Of a stretch of 64,000 nucleotides of DNA, positions 51,917 to 62,917 are shown in pieces (within the stretch, counting starts at the first letter, position 1; every line of letters begins with the position of its first letter). The notes beneath the pieces were generated by a model that did no database searches, was not told the origin of the DNA, and worked only from the letters and a program-made list of their open reading frames with translations. A program made the position numbers and the translations under genes. This DNA comes from CAWIMX01 sp963792785 (GTDB lineage Bacteria; Acidobacteriota; Vicinamibacteria; Vicinamibacterales; CAVVIG01), in assembly GCA_963792785.1 (NCBI GenBank), contig CAWBXO010000004.1, positions 1,452,992-1,516,991 of the forward strand, written 5' to 3'.

Positions 51917-52164
51917 AGGGCCGCCCGCTGGCGCCGCGGGCCGTCGGCCGTCGCCCCGGAAAAACCGCGCGCCGTTCGGTACCCTGGCGCTGCGCGGCGG
52001 TCGTACCCGCTCGCGGCATCGCTCAGATCAACTGGTACCGTTCCGGTTGATTCGGACGCCTGGAGTGGCATACCGGCAGACCGCCGCGACGGTCTCACTC
52101 CGCGCGGTTTTTCGTGAGTTGTGGCGGGGCGACTTCACGGCCCGCCGCGCCAGCGGGCGGCCCT
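51917..52164 (+). repeat. Nested palindromic element, family M copy 3
   Basis: Stems: outer 28 bp with one mismatch (51917-51944 / 52137-52164), GTCGCCCC/GGGGCGAC (51950-51957 / 52126-52133), GAAAAACCGCGCG/CGCGCGGTTTTTC (51959-51971 / 52101-52113). The core CATCGCTCAGATCAACTGGT matches copy 2 in inverted orientation. It starts 29 bp after the dienelactone-hydrolase stop. Confidence 0.9.
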
Positions 52165-52239
52165 CCGCGTGGGGGCGCGTGAGCGCGCCAGCCGACAGGC
52201 GAAGTGAATGGTGGCGTTGGGCCTAAAGGGAGCGATGTT

Positions 52240-53220
52240 ATGAAGAAACTTGCGATTGCCGTTCTCGTCCTCGCCTCGGCCGCGTATCTCGGGGCGCCAC
52301 TATCTGAGCCAGCGGGCCGCCGCGCAGACCCAGCAGGCCGCGGCCGACACGGCCGTCCACAACTTCGGCGGGCCCATCAATACGAAATGGGACGAAGGCG
52401 AGCTCTCGTTCGCCGACGATGGGACGATGGTGTTGACGTCGAGCCGTGAGGACCTCGCCGTGGCGCCGGGCGACCGAAGGACCTCTACATCGCGACGTTC
52501 AACAAGGCGACCAACACGTGGAACACGCCCGTGAACATGGGGCTGCCCGTGAACGCCGCGCCTGCGACCGGCGTCGATCCCCTGCGGAAGGGCGACGACC
52601 GCGAGCCGTGGATCACGCACGACGGCAACACGATCTACTTCAAGTCCGACCGCCTCGCCACCACCACGCCGCTCAACATCAACGACATCTTCGTCACGCA
52701 CAAAGTGAACGGCGAGTGGACGACGCCCGAGCTCGTGCCCGCGCCGATCAGCACGAACGAGGGCAACGAGCACTGCCCGATGCTGCTGAGGGACGGCAAG
52801 ACCCTGTGCTTCGCCTCGGCGCGCGCGGGCGGCTTCGGCAGCTACGACATCTGGTGTTCCGAGCAGCGCGCGGACGGCAAGTGGCAGGCGCCCGTGAACC
52901 AGGGGCCGAACATCAACACCGCCGGGTCCGAGTTCCACTTCATGGAGGACAAGGACGCGAAGTGGGTGTACTTCACCTCGACGCGTCCCGGCGGCCAGGG
53001 CGCCGCGGACATCTGGGCGTCGCGCAACCTCGGCAAGAACCAGTGGGGTCCCGCGGTGAACATTTCCGCGATCAACACCACCGGCATGGACATGTGTCCC
53101 GCGCTCGGGCCGGACGGGAAGACGTTCTGCTGGTTCGGCTCGAGGCCGGGGAACACGCTGGGGATGTCGGATATCTACTGGATGGACCAGAGCCAGATCG
53201 ATCGCGTGCTGCCGAAGTAG
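52240..53220 (+). CDS. Exported PD40/TolB-type propeller protein (two frameshifts)
   Basis: About 325 residues after correcting indels near 52292 and 52465. The start MKKLAIAVLVLASAAYLGA is a signal peptide. The first shift leads to AAADTAVHNFGGPINTKWDE and SFADDGTMVLTSSREDL, the second to NMGLPVNAAPATGVDP. WD40-like PD40 blades follow (EPWITHDGNTIYFKSDR, EHCPMLLRDGKTLCFASARA, EFHFMEDKDAKWVYFTSTRP, PALGPDGKTFCWFGSRPG). The role is unknown; related proteins bind peptides or glycans in the periplasm. Confidence 0.7.
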
Positions 53221-53244
53221 GGCGGCCGTCATCAGGAGGGACCC

Positions 53245-54216
53245 ATGGCCCGAACTCCTTCGATCCACGCCGCTGCCGTCGTCGCCCTCGCGTCGCTCGT
53301 GTTCGTGCCCGCGCAGGCGCAGCGAGGCGCCGCCAGCCAGGACGTCTCGCGCCAGGGAACAATGATCGCGGGCGCCTGGGGCGCCGCCCCCCTGCCGGTC
53401 GACTCTCGCGGCTGGGGCTGGATGTCCCGGTCCTACGTGGGCGACGGCTCCACGCGTCCGTTCTGGAACAAAGCCAAGGAGCTGCTGTTCAGCGGCAAGC
53501 AGGTCACCAGCTTCACCATCGGCGCCTACGATCCGGACCGATATTGCGAGGTGCGCAAGCACTACGGCTTCGTCTGGTTCGAGATGCAGCACAGCACGAT
53601 GTCGTGGGACGAGGTGGCGAAGATGATCGCGGCGTGCCCCGGCCCCGACGGCGCGGCCCCGTTCATCCGCATGCCCGATCAGAACGAGTCGAGCATCCAG
53701 AAGGCGACCGACATCGGCGCGATCGGACTGATCTTCCCGACGATCCGCGACGGCCACCAGGCGCTCGAAGCGGCGCGCTACTCGCGGTTCCCGCCGCTCG
53801 GCCGCCGCAGCTCCGGCTCCGGGCAGGCGGCGCGCGTGTGGGCCGGCGTGCCGGGCGGCTATCAGAACACCTTCAACGACAACATGCTCGTCGTCGTGAT
53901 GCTCGAGACGCTCGACGGCATCGTGAACGCGGACGAGATCGCGAACACCTTCGGCGTCGACGTCGTGATTCAGGGCAACAACGACCTGTCGCGCTTCTCG
54001 GGATGGGCGCAGGCCGATCCGCGCTACCAGGCGCTCCTGACCGTGAGCCGCAATGCGGCGCTGCGCGCCGGCAAGTGGTGGGGCAACGCAGGCCAGCAGT
54101 ACCTGACCGGGAATCCCCTCAGCGCCGACGTGCGCTTCGTGCAGAACGGGCCGTCGATGGACGGGTGGACGCCGCCCGCGCGCGGGCGTGTCGAGGAACC
54201 GGCCATTGGCCGGTGA
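53245..54216 (+). CDS. Exported HpcH/HpaI-family aldolase-like protein
   Basis: About 323 residues. A signal peptide (VVALASLVFVPAQAQ) is followed by an HpcH/HpaI aldolase/citrate-lyase barrel: FVWFEMQHSTMSWDEVAKMI, PFIRMPDQNESSIQKATDIG, AIGLIFPTIRDGHQAL and MLVVVMLETLDGIVNADEIA with the metal-ligand Glu. Cytoplasmic relatives cleave 4-hydroxy-2-oxoacids. A secreted version is unusual but recurrent in Acidobacteriota. It is 24 bases after the PD40 gene on the same strand. Confidence 0.8.
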   Translation: MARTPSIHAAAVVALASLVFVPAQAQRGAASQDVSRQGTMIAGAWGAAPLPVDSRGWGWMSRSYVGDGSTRPFWNKAKELLFSGKQVTSFTIGAYDPDRYCEVRKHYGFVWFEMQHSTMSWDEVAKMIAACPGPDGAAPFIRMPDQNESSIQKATDIGAIGLIFPTIRDGHQALEAARYSRFPPLGRRSSGSGQAARVWAGVPGGYQNTFNDNMLVVVMLETLDGIVNADEIANTFGVDVVIQGNNDLSRFSGWAQADPRYQALLTVSRNAALRAGKWWGNAGQQYLTGNPLSADVRFVQNGPSMDGWTPPARGRVEEPAIGR

Positions 54217-54250
54217 GAGTTCTGGAGACTGCGAGCGGGTGCTTCCGAAG

Positions 54251-54280
54251 TAGTGCGGACCTTTGGGTCCGCCGCTATGG
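54251..54280. repeat. GCGGACCTTTGGGTCCGC dyad (family F)
   Basis: A short palindrome at the convergent gene junction, similar to the dyad at 2151-2166. It overlaps the stop of carboxylesterase 3. Confidence 0.7.
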
Positions 54281-55792
54281 CCGTTGCGGAAACTGCGCCG
54301 TGAGCAGATCGAACGCCGCCGCGCGCGGCGGCTTCTCGACCTTGACGTCGACGCCGAACGACATCTGCAGATCCGTCTTCGGATCGTAGGCCGGCCATTC
54401 CGGCGCCGGCGCGCACGCCGGCCTGCCGGTCTTCGCGAACGCGACCCAGCAGTCGTGCATCATGGTCGACATCGCCTTGTCGTCCGCGGTCATCGCGCGG
54501 GCGAGCAGCGGCATCCCGGTCCACGACTTGAACACGTAGGGGATCTCCGAGCCGTGGTTGGCGCCCGGCAGCGCCGCGCGGCGGGCGGCGGCGACGTAGC
54601 TGAAGTAGTAGAGCCAGCTCGGCGCGCCTGACGAAGTCGCGCCGGCGACCCAGCGCGAGGGCGCGACGAACACCACGTCGCCCATCGCCTCGCGCGTGAA
54701 CTCCGCCTCGGACGTCGCGTCGCCGTAGAGCCTGCGAAGCGCCGCGAGCCGCGGGCCGACGGCGGCTGCCAGCGCGCCCGTCGGCACGCCGAGCGTCGTC
54801 AGCACCGACGCCTCGTTCGAGTTGGCGCCGATGACGAGCGGCACATCGGCGGCGCGGCCGTCGCGGAACGCTTCCCACGGCGCCTCGGTGACGAACCGTC
54901 CGTCGATGAACGGCCCGAAGCCGAGCCCGCCCTGCAGTCCGCCCTGGGCTTTGATCCAGTCCTGCGCGGGCCTGGCGCGCAGATCGGCCAGCGTCGCGCC
55001 GGCGCCGAGGCCGATGTTCGCGGCCGAGGCCACGCCGCGCGCTTCTGTTTCCTTCAGCGCGACCGGACGCTGCAGTCCCCCGCCCGACTCCACGATGGCC
55101 TTCGCGAACAGCCCCTTCGCATTCGGGTTCGTCAGCAGGTAGATCATGGACGACCCGCCGGCCGACTCGCCGAACGCCGTCACGTTCTTCGGATCGCCGC
55201 CGAACGCCGCGATGTTGTCCTGCACCCACTTGAGCGCCGCGATCTGGTCCATCAGCCCGTAGTTGCCCAGCGGGGCATCAGCCGCGGCGGCGGACGTCAG
55301 CGCCGGATGCGCGAAGAACCCCAGCAGGCCCAGGCGATAGTTGATCGTGACGAGGACGATGCCGTCTTTGGCGAACTCGGTGCCGTCGTAGAGCGCCGCG
55401 CCCGAGTAGCCGAGGCGGAACGCGCCGCCGTAGATCCAGACCATGACCGGCAGGTTCGCGGCGCCGGCGGGGGCGAACACATTGAGCGTGAGGCAGTCTT
55501 CATCCTGAGACGAGGGCGCGCCGACGCCGCCGCCGTCGCCGCGTTCCGGCTGCGGGCACGCCGGCCCGAAGTCCGTGGCCTGCCTGACGCCCGTCCAGCT
55601 CTCAGCGGGCTGCGGCGGCTGCCAGCGCAGATCGCCGACGGGCGGCGCGGCGAACGGGATCCCCTTCCACGCTGCCACGCCGTCACGGGTGACGCCGGCG
55701 ACGTCGCCTGACTTCGTCTTGACCGTCTGCGCGGCCGCCGGAGCGGCGAGCGCCAGCACCGCGGCGAGCCCCACGAGCCAGGAACGGATCAT
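54275..55792 (-). CDS. Secreted type-B carboxylesterase 3
   Basis: About 505 residues from ATG 55792, signal peptide WLVGLAAVLALAAPAAAQ. Canonical motifs: WKGIPFAAPPVGDLRW, DEDCLTLNVFAPA, VMVWIYGGAFRLG, nucleophile TAFGESAGG, acid region IGANSNEASVL and His in ALPGANHGSEIPYVF. It is intact, unlike carboxylesterase 2. Esterases 1 to 3 are related but diverged, which suggests an old expansion for extracellular ester hydrolysis. Confidence 0.88.
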   Translation of the reverse strand: MIRSWLVGLAAVLALAAPAAAQTVKTKSGDVAGVTRDGVAAWKGIPFAAPPVGDLRWQPPQPAESWTGVRQATDFGPACPQPERGDGGGVGAPSSQDEDCLTLNVFAPAGAANLPVMVWIYGGAFRLGYSGAALYDGTEFAKDGIVLVTINYRLGLLGFFAHPALTSAAAADAPLGNYGLMDQIAALKWVQDNIAAFGGDPKNVTAFGESAGGSSMIYLLTNPNAKGLFAKAIVESGGGLQRPVALKETEARGVASAANIGLGAGATLADLRARPAQDWIKAQGGLQGGLGFGPFIDGRFVTEAPWEAFRDGRAADVPLVIGANSNEASVLTTLGVPTGALAAAVGPRLAALRRLYGDATSEAEFTREAMGDVVFVAPSRWVAGATSSGAPSWLYYFSYVAAARRAALPGANHGSEIPYVFKSWTGMPLLARAMTADDKAMSTMMHDCWVAFAKTGRPACAPAPEWPAYDPKTDLQMSFGVDVKVEKPPRAAAFDLLTAQFPQRP

Positions 55793-56888
55793 TTCCCCGG
55801 TCCTCCAGCCTTTCCAGCTATTCGGGCGCGATCCCGTGCCCTGGTGCATCTTGGTACCGGCATGTCGCAAAGTCCAGCGCGCAGCAACACGGACTTCGAG
55901 AGCGGAGCCTGCAGTTCGGCGATTGGCGCGAGCCATTTCTCCGACGGGTTCAAGCACCGCGGTAACCACACGCGCGGTTCTAGGTGTCGGACGACGCGCG
56001 CCCCGATGTCGGATCTCCTCAGGTCGCGCTGAACCCCGTCTCGCAGGACAACCTCCCCCGGAGAAGGAGGCTGCAGGCTGCCCGCGATATTCAATCTTGC
56101 AAAGTGTTCACGTGCCAAATTTGTCGCGACTGAACTCACGACAGGCCGCACACGCTGGACGTATCGCGCCGCGCGTGCCCCGAAGACTCAAATCCTGTCA
56201 CACCGAACCCAAAGGTCGCACCTCGAACCCATCGACCGAGCCTCTATTACCTCGCTTGGAGCAAGGCCCTCCGTGCGGACTTCGAGCTGGCGGTCCAGAA
56301 GGCCCTTGGACACCGAAGGCGGGGTCGAACTGGTCTGATGCCGGGTGATCTATTCCGCGCCGAGCTTCAAGAAGTTCGTCCTGCACGGCCTTTCAAGTGA
56401 TGGGGGCGAATATCGAACGTGGACGTACCGCCTGTTCCACAATGGCTGCACCTACTTCGCGAGGTGAGCCAGAAGTCTCTCGCTTCAGCAACGAGCCGGG
56501 CTCCGTCCCAGCAATCCTGTGATGTGGGCGCCGGGAGTAGGGCGGCGTGTCGTACGAGCGACTGCTACCGGCACCTTGGGTCATCATCGACGCAAGCCTC
56601 GAAGATCAAGACCTCTGGTATACGCTTTTCAGGACTTCGTCCTCATGCCCATCAGCGACCGAAGAAGCGCCGAAGGCCTCGGTCGTGTACCGGATCTCCC
56701 GGCACATCGTCAGCGGTGTGTACCCGGAACGAGTCAATGTTTCTCTCGCTCGATCCGCGCTGGGTCAAGCGCTCCCTTCCTTCCAGCAAGCTGCGACCAA
56801 GCTTGATGCTCGTTCGGCAAGCCGGGCGATCTGAGAGCTCGGCTTAAAGCGCTGTCTGTCGCGGAGCGAAGCCACTACGTCGCTCAAG
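55793..56888. other. Gene-poor stretch, no convincing gene
   Basis: Composition is visibly less GC-rich than on the left. Only short frames occur. 56346-56469 (+) reads YSAPSFKKFVLHGLSSDGGE and WTYRLFHNGCTYFA before a stop, and 56547-56834 (+) reads SYERLLPAPWVIIDASLED; both could be scraps of one unrecognised decayed gene. No promoter, repeat or RNA was identified. It marks the junction between the esterase region and the helicase operon. Confidence 0.45.
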
Positions 56889-57541
56889 CTACCTGGCAGT
56901 CTGCGCGTACACACCGCCAAGGTCAGCTAACCTCGTCATCGCCGTCGTCATCTTCTGCAGCGTTTCGTCGATCGCCGGGACGAGTTCCTCAATACTCTCG
57001 TCGACGCGCTCCAGAATGAACCGGCACATCGCATCGGGATTGCCGACCAGCGGTCACCCGGTCGGCGTTTGTTACGTCGTCGCAATCCTTTCCGAGCGGC
57101 GAATCGGACAGGTCCACGTCGGGATGATTCCACTTCTTCAGCACCTCCGGCGCAAGCGCCGACCTTAGCGCTTTGCCGAAATCCTCGCTGCTCTCCTGCA
57201 TCTTGAGCTTCGCGAACGCCTCAGTGATGAGCCAGATCGAGGGATGGTCTTCGACCGCCTTGCCGTAAGCGGACGGGACAAAGTCGAAGACCTCAAAGTA
57301 GATGCCGGGCTCCTTCCTTCTGGTCTCCCATCCTTCCTTCCAGAACCAGAGGGACGGGCGCTTGGGGTCGAAGTCTGACAACAGGCCTCTCTCCGATAAA
57401 GCCACGGACACCTTCTGGAGCGATTCCTCGACGATGTCCCGCATGCGATCGACGAGGTCGTCGAACGCGTCACGCAGGGCCTTCACGTCCTCCCAGCGCT
57501 TCAGGATCATCAAATCCACGTCGGTGGTACCGGCTTGCCAT
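56889..57541 (-). pseudogene. Unknown helical protein, last gene of the helicase operon (frameshifted)
   Basis: About 215 residues after corrections near 57525 and 57050. The main block runs LMILKRWEDVKALRDAFDDL, VALSERGLLSDFDPKRPSLW, EPGIYFEVFDFVPSAYGK, HPSIWLITEAFAKLKMQESS and LAPEVLKKWNHPDVDLSD; after the second shift, VGNPDAMCRFILERVDESIE and ELVPAIDETLQKMTTAMTRL lead to a stop at 56889. It looks alpha-helical with a C-terminal coiled coil. I recognise no family. ATG 57541 follows the helicase stop by 18 bases. Confidence 0.55.
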
Positions 57542-57559
57542 GTCGATTCTCCAGTTTGG

Positions 57560-60500
57560 TCACGCCTGGCGGAGGGCCACAAAGTCGTCGATCAAGCGCT
57601 CGAGCGCGCCGGCGGACACGATCTTCCTGACCGGCCTCAACGCCGCGAACGTATCCAGCAAGTCTTCGAGGGTGTGCAGATTTAGCGTGGTGAAGACGTC
57701 GGAGTTCTCTTCCGTATCGCCTGTCAGGTCACCGGGAGTCTGGACCACGCCTGATTTCTGGCGATCCGGCGAGTGATCCGGCGTTAAATCGATCCCCAAC
57801 TCCGCAACAGCCGCGTCGATCTGCTCTTGCGTCAACCAGCGCTGGAGATATTGAACGAGATCGTCCTGCCGGCTCTGCCCGAAGGCCATGCGGTAGACCG
57901 CCAGCGAGCGCCGAAGCACCTCGGCTTTGTCCACATCCTTGCTCAACAGGATCATCGGGAGGTGACGCTCGATCTGGGCGCCGCCCTCAGTGAGGTAGAC
58001 CGAGAACGGCACGAGGTCTGACTGCCCAGCGGCCTCTTGTCTCTGGCAGCCTCGAATAATTGGTTCCACGAGTCCGACTCAGGTCCTGACGAGGCGTGCT
58101 TCGCACCGGCAGCATGGGCGCGAGCAACATTCTTGCGGACGGCGTGGCCCTTGTACCGATGCACCCGGCCCTCGCGCTGCTCGAGGTCCACAGGATTCGA
58201 TGGCAGGTTCCAGTGCATCACGGCGTGGCAGTACAGATGGAAATCCAGGCCCTCCTGCCCGACCGAGGTTGAGCACAACACGAACGGCCAGAAGGGAGAA
58301 TTGAACGCTTTCTGCACGTCGCCCTGGCGTTCGACCGTGCCGACATCTTCCCGTGCCCGGGCGCCATATCGCACCGCGAATCGGGTACGAAACCGGAGCT
58401 TCTCTCCTCTCGAGATATTGCCAGCCCCATCAATGTCGAGCGAGTCCGCCAGCACATTGGCGCTGCGGAGTGTCAGCGCGTCGTGCATGGCGGCAGACAC
58501 GTCGGCCTCGATCTTCTCGACTGAATGGCCTGACGCGCCAAGGTGCTCGGCCAGAACGTGTCCATACTCGTCGAGAACGGACTGGAGCCCGCCTCGGGCG
58601 CAGTATTCCATACGCGCTGCCAGTACGGCTCGGCTCGATTGACACGGCGCACCATCTCGGTGACTTCGGGTTGGTTGAAGAGCGACCGGAACCCTTCGGC
58701 GACCTGCCCGGCACGATTGCGGAGGGGCGGATCAGACACCCGCTGCAGGCCGCCAGCAACTCGCGCGAGGGCACGCAGGGCGGCGACGGCGGGCCCGGCA
58801 ACGGCGAAAAGTGCCAGGATGTCCGCGAGATCCTCCGGCACCCGGCCGAGTTCACTCGGGTTATTCGCGACCTCGCGCGCCACCCTCACATGCACGGCCC
58901 ACGCATCGTCGCTCTCGGCGTCCTGGTCGTCAGCATCCTCTGAAAGCGCCGGACCGGTGCCTCGCCATTGGGCTGCAAGGTTGGCCTGCCCTAACCACGC
59001 GTACCCTTTGGCTGGATCCGCAGCCAGGTCGAGCAACATCGGTGCAGCCCAATACCACCGCTCGTCGACGTCTCCCGTGGCCGGCGCGCCCTTGGTGATG
59101 GGTGTCAACAGCCGAAGACAAATCTCTCGCGCGCTCGCCAACGTTTCCGCCAAGGTTGGTCGCGGCGATCCCGGCGTCGCCGAGGCCAGCGCGCGCGGAT
59201 TCAACCTCGGCTGCCAGGGTGAATGACGGATACAGCATGCCCAGCACCGGCATGCCCGTCGGACGCTCGTCGGCGACGCCGAACCGGAGAAGTGGCCGTC
59301 GCTTCTTTCGCGCGTCGCCACTCTGGCTGTCAGGTTCGCCTTCCGCCTCCATCCCTAGCATCCGCCGTTCTGCCTCGTAGGTCATGAGCGCGGAAACGAC
59401 CTTCGGCACCACCTGCCAGGACGAAAAGATTAGCCGCTTGGTCAGCCCCTGCACCCCGGGCTGAGCGAACTCCCCTTCCGGTTCGTAGTAGGGCCACGAG
59501 GGCGGAATCCAGAGCACTCGCCATGCGTCGGAGTCGAGCATCGCGTGCACCAGGTTGCGTAGCCGGGCATTGCCCGGATTGACCTCGCGGTAGGCCGACA
59601 CGTCCTCCCTGGACAGAAGCGCCGCCGGTTCGCTTCGCAAGGCTCGCGCAGTGTCCGGCGACAGGCCGCGCCCATCCAGGGCATCGGCGATTGCCCGCTT
59701 GATCTCCGTATTCGTCCATGAAATTCACGAGGTACGGCGCGGATTTCCAGTATTCCGTGATGTCAGGCAGGTCGAACGACCGCGCAACGCCCTGCAGGGC
59801 CATGTACGAATCGATGTCGCCCTCCATCACCTGGACGTCCGGGCACGCGACTTCCTTCAGCATGCCGCTCCGATCGGCGGTGACGGCGAGCCGCTCGGTC
59901 CGGACCATAACGCGCCGCAGCATGCCTTCAACTGCCTGCTTTGCACGCCTCAGCGGCTCGAGGTCGTCCATGTTGATGCGAAACAGTTCCTTCCCATACT
60001 CGGCAAGAGCGCGCTCGAAGGCCTGCGTTCGAACGGGATCGTTCTGAAGAAACCCGATCGTCTGAACGAGATCGCCGTAGTGGTCGTCACCACCAACATC
60101 GTCTGCGGTCGTGAACATGCGGTAGGGCGTGGCCGACAGCAGAAGCACGCGCACGCGGCCGTCCCGCACGCTGTCGTCGCGATAGCGGAACAGCTGTTGC
60201 GCCAGCAGGCTGGCCTCGTCCTTTCCGTGCAGTACATCGCTGAATCGCTGAAACTCGTCGAGAATCACCAGGTCGGGCTCGAGCGACTCGATGCAGACGC
60301 CCGCCAGGATGCTCCCGCAAGCCGCCAACTATTTCCAGGCGCTCCTGTCTCTCCTCGTCTGTCAAGCTCTCTCGGCTGCCCAGCTGCGCTGCAAGCGCGA
60401 TGAATCGGTCGCGAAGAGAACCCCAGTTCCCCGGGCCCACTCGCCTCTTCGATAAGCCTGTTGCGAAACGCCGTTTGCAGTGGCTCGTCGAAACCATATC

Positions 60501-61045
60501 CTTCGAGTTCGTCAACGCGACCCTTGAAGCGGTCTCGCCGCATACCACCCGTCAAGAGCGAGAGCGATCCCTTCTTGTTTGCCGTCCAGTCCTCCGGAAC
60601 GAGCCAATACAGCAAGCCCGTTCGGAAGCCTTGCCACCACTCGACCGCATACTGAGCGAGGTCCCCGGCGTAAACGCAATGAAGTTGACCTTGTTCTTGC
60701 GAAGCGGCTGATGTCTCGGGGCAACAGGGTGATGCGATCGGGAAGAGCGTGAGACGGCTGTCCCGTTACATTCAGTCGGTTGATGTTCTGGCGCGCGATG
60801 CCCGAGTTCGAGCAGATGTAGATGACGTCAACCCGACGACCCGGATCCTCCTCCCGTAACCGATCGACCGCGCGCGCGATGATGCCCGCGGCGACCTTCG
60901 TCTTGCCAAGTCCAACCTCGTCCGCGATCAGAAAGCGTAGTGCTGGATTGGGATCTCCGTACATCAGCCTGAAGGCATAGTCCGCGGTATCGCGCTGAAA
61001 GTCCTTCAACGACGCCAGAGCTCGTTCGGTCCGTTCGCTGTTCAT
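57560..61045 (-). pseudogene. SNF2-type DEAD-like helicase (multiple frameshifts)
   Basis: About 1160 residues if joined. Motif I DEVGLGKTK is at about 60922-60896, motif II DEFQ within VILDEFQRFSDVLHG near 60259, motif III SATPYRM near 60136, and motifs V-VI STSVGQEGLDFHLY and QREGRVHRYKGHAV at about 58272-58140. A long region of unknown fold separates the two RecA-like lobes (LVHAMLDSDAWRVLWIPPSW, LTKRLIFSSWQVVPKVVSAL). At least six single-base shifts interrupt it. It overlaps the preceding nuclease gene by ATGA. This suggests an ATP-driven DNA or RNA translocase of a defence-type module. Confidence 0.77.
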
Positions 61046-62917
61046 GCCGGGACGCTCGCTCGCCGTCGCTCGCGCTGACGCCAGATCGGCTCCCAGATCG
61101 CATCGAAGCCGACAGGCATCAGATCCTCGCCATCATCCCCACGCCGCAGTTCCTTCAGTAGGCTCTGGAGGTTGTCGAGGCGACTCGGGGGAACGCTCAA
61201 GGTTTCGAAGAAGCATCTCGAACAGGCCGTTCGTCACCACGCCCGAGCGGTCGTCGCCACGTTCGACCTCACCGGAATGGCTCCCGGCGGGTCCGGGTAC
61301 CGCTACCCCTTCATCTGCCAGAAGCAGCCAGAGGAACCGCATCATCTCGGAACGATCCTTGACGAGCGACCGTAGCACCTGATCGCGGCGCCCCTCGGGC
61401 GCGCCAATAAGGGGCAGGTTGAAGATGAAGCGCAGGTGCCGCTCCTCCCCGCCGGCGCGGCCCATGAGGTCGAACGCCATGGAATGATGTCAGCGCCTCG
61501 AACGACAAGCCTCGAAATGTGACGACGGGCGCGCCGGCTTCGATCCTTTCAAGGGACACGGCGGCGCTGACCACCGTCGCGGGCCAGCACCGAAGCGAGA
61601 TGTCAGCGTCGACGGTCAGGCCTTTCGGCTCCTCCGCATGTCAGTTCGATGTCGAACGTTTCCTCGTCGGTTTGCTTGACGTGGGCCTCGAGCAGTGCCG
61701 TCGCCAGAGACTCTCGAATTTCGTCGAGCCTTCGTTCCAGCGCCTCGACCTCAGACTCTTCAGGCTCCGAGGCCACAAATCGTATCCCGGCCTCCTCGAG
61801 GAGATTAATGAAGCGGACCTCGCCCTTCTCGGGCTCCATCAACGCGTCGATTCCGAACCTCTTCCTGGGACCGATCAGCTCGACGAGAAATTCGACATTT
61901 CGATTGAAGCCCGAGTGCGTCGCATTAGCCGAGCCCGTCCAGACGTGCGCGTCCCATCCGTTTTCACTCACGTAGAGCTTTGCGTGCAAGTCTGAGAGCT
62001 GGATCGCTTCCGTCTCCGAGTTCGGCGTCTCCTCGGTTTCAGGATCGGGCTCGAGCATCGCGCGATCGAGAAGACTGTAGAACGCTCCGACGCCTTTCGG
62101 CTTGCGGGCCAGGTGCGTGAGAGCGTTGGCGGTGGACACGAGCGTGACGTCCTTGCGTCCTTCGGCCAGCTCCTCGAGCCGACCAAGCGTGAGAAACGGC
62201 GACACCACGAGGAGCCGGCTCCCGGCCTCAGCCAGCGGGTCACGCGCACGGCCGCCGATACCCAGCGGCCAGAAGCGCAGGTCTTTGATCCCGTCCGGAA
62301 GCTCGAACTCCGTGCGCTCGAGTTCAGCCGCGAGCGTCTCCACGCGTTGGATTACGCCGGGGATCGACCGGTTTCCGCAGCGCCACCAGCGGCAGCGCCC
62401 GCACAAAGTCCACCAGGCCTCGATTGCGGGCGATGCTGCCGTCCGGCGCGCCTTCAGGTTGCCGTCGAGCGTCAGGATCGTGTCCCACGAACGAGCAAAA
62501 GTGAGGTTTCTCGACAGGCACAACACTCGATACCGAACGTCGCCTGCGTCGTTGACGCATCGCAGGACCCAGACCTTTGGATGGAACACACCGCCATTAT
62601 CCGGGTGGCACTGGACGATGGAATTCTCGACAAACGCGAGCTGCGGGTACGTGGTCGTGGCGGCGCGATGTGGCCGGCGTGGTAGAAGAGCGTCAGGTGA
62701 TCGGCGTGTCGGCGTAGGCTCTCGAGCACCTCGAGCGAATCGAGGCCAGCGCGGGTGCCTTCCTCGCCCGGCTGCTCGAACCAAGTGACGCGAGCGGCGC
62801 CATGAGGAGCGCCAGCAGGTCGAGCGAGAACGTCGTGCCCACGCCCTCATCGAACCGAAATCCGTCCGGTGGGCGGAGGGCTTCGAACAGTAGTTGGCGG
62901 TCGCGCGGCTCAAGCAT
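61042..62917 (-). pseudogene. Phospholipase-D-like nuclease of the helicase operon (frameshifted)
   Basis: About 625 residues after corrections. The N-terminus MLEPRDRQLLFEALRPPDGF and FSLDLLALLMAPLA starts at ATG 62917, overlapping the upstream stop. The first PLD half has HPKVWVL (about 62583) and YRVLCLSRNLTFARSWD. The second has LHAKLYV (about 61986) and WTGSANATHSGFNRNVEF, i.e. paired HxK and Ser/Asn motifs. The C-terminal block contains FMAFDLMG-like and VLRSLVKDRSEMMRFLWLLL sequence. It is a predicted nuclease partner of the helicase; breaks occur near 62800, 62690, 61610, 61480 and 61200. Confidence 0.73.

Noticed and set aside
49104..52113. Family M inner arms considered as terminal inverted repeats of an ordinary MITE
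   Set aside because: Arms differ between copies in a compensated way and further complementary arms lie outside them; no target-site duplication was seen. Kept as a structured or mobile repeat of unknown class.
45541..52164. Family M elements considered as integron attC sites
   Set aside because: No GTTRRRY/RYYYAAC ends, lengths about 250 bp, copy 3 inverted, and no integrase in the window.
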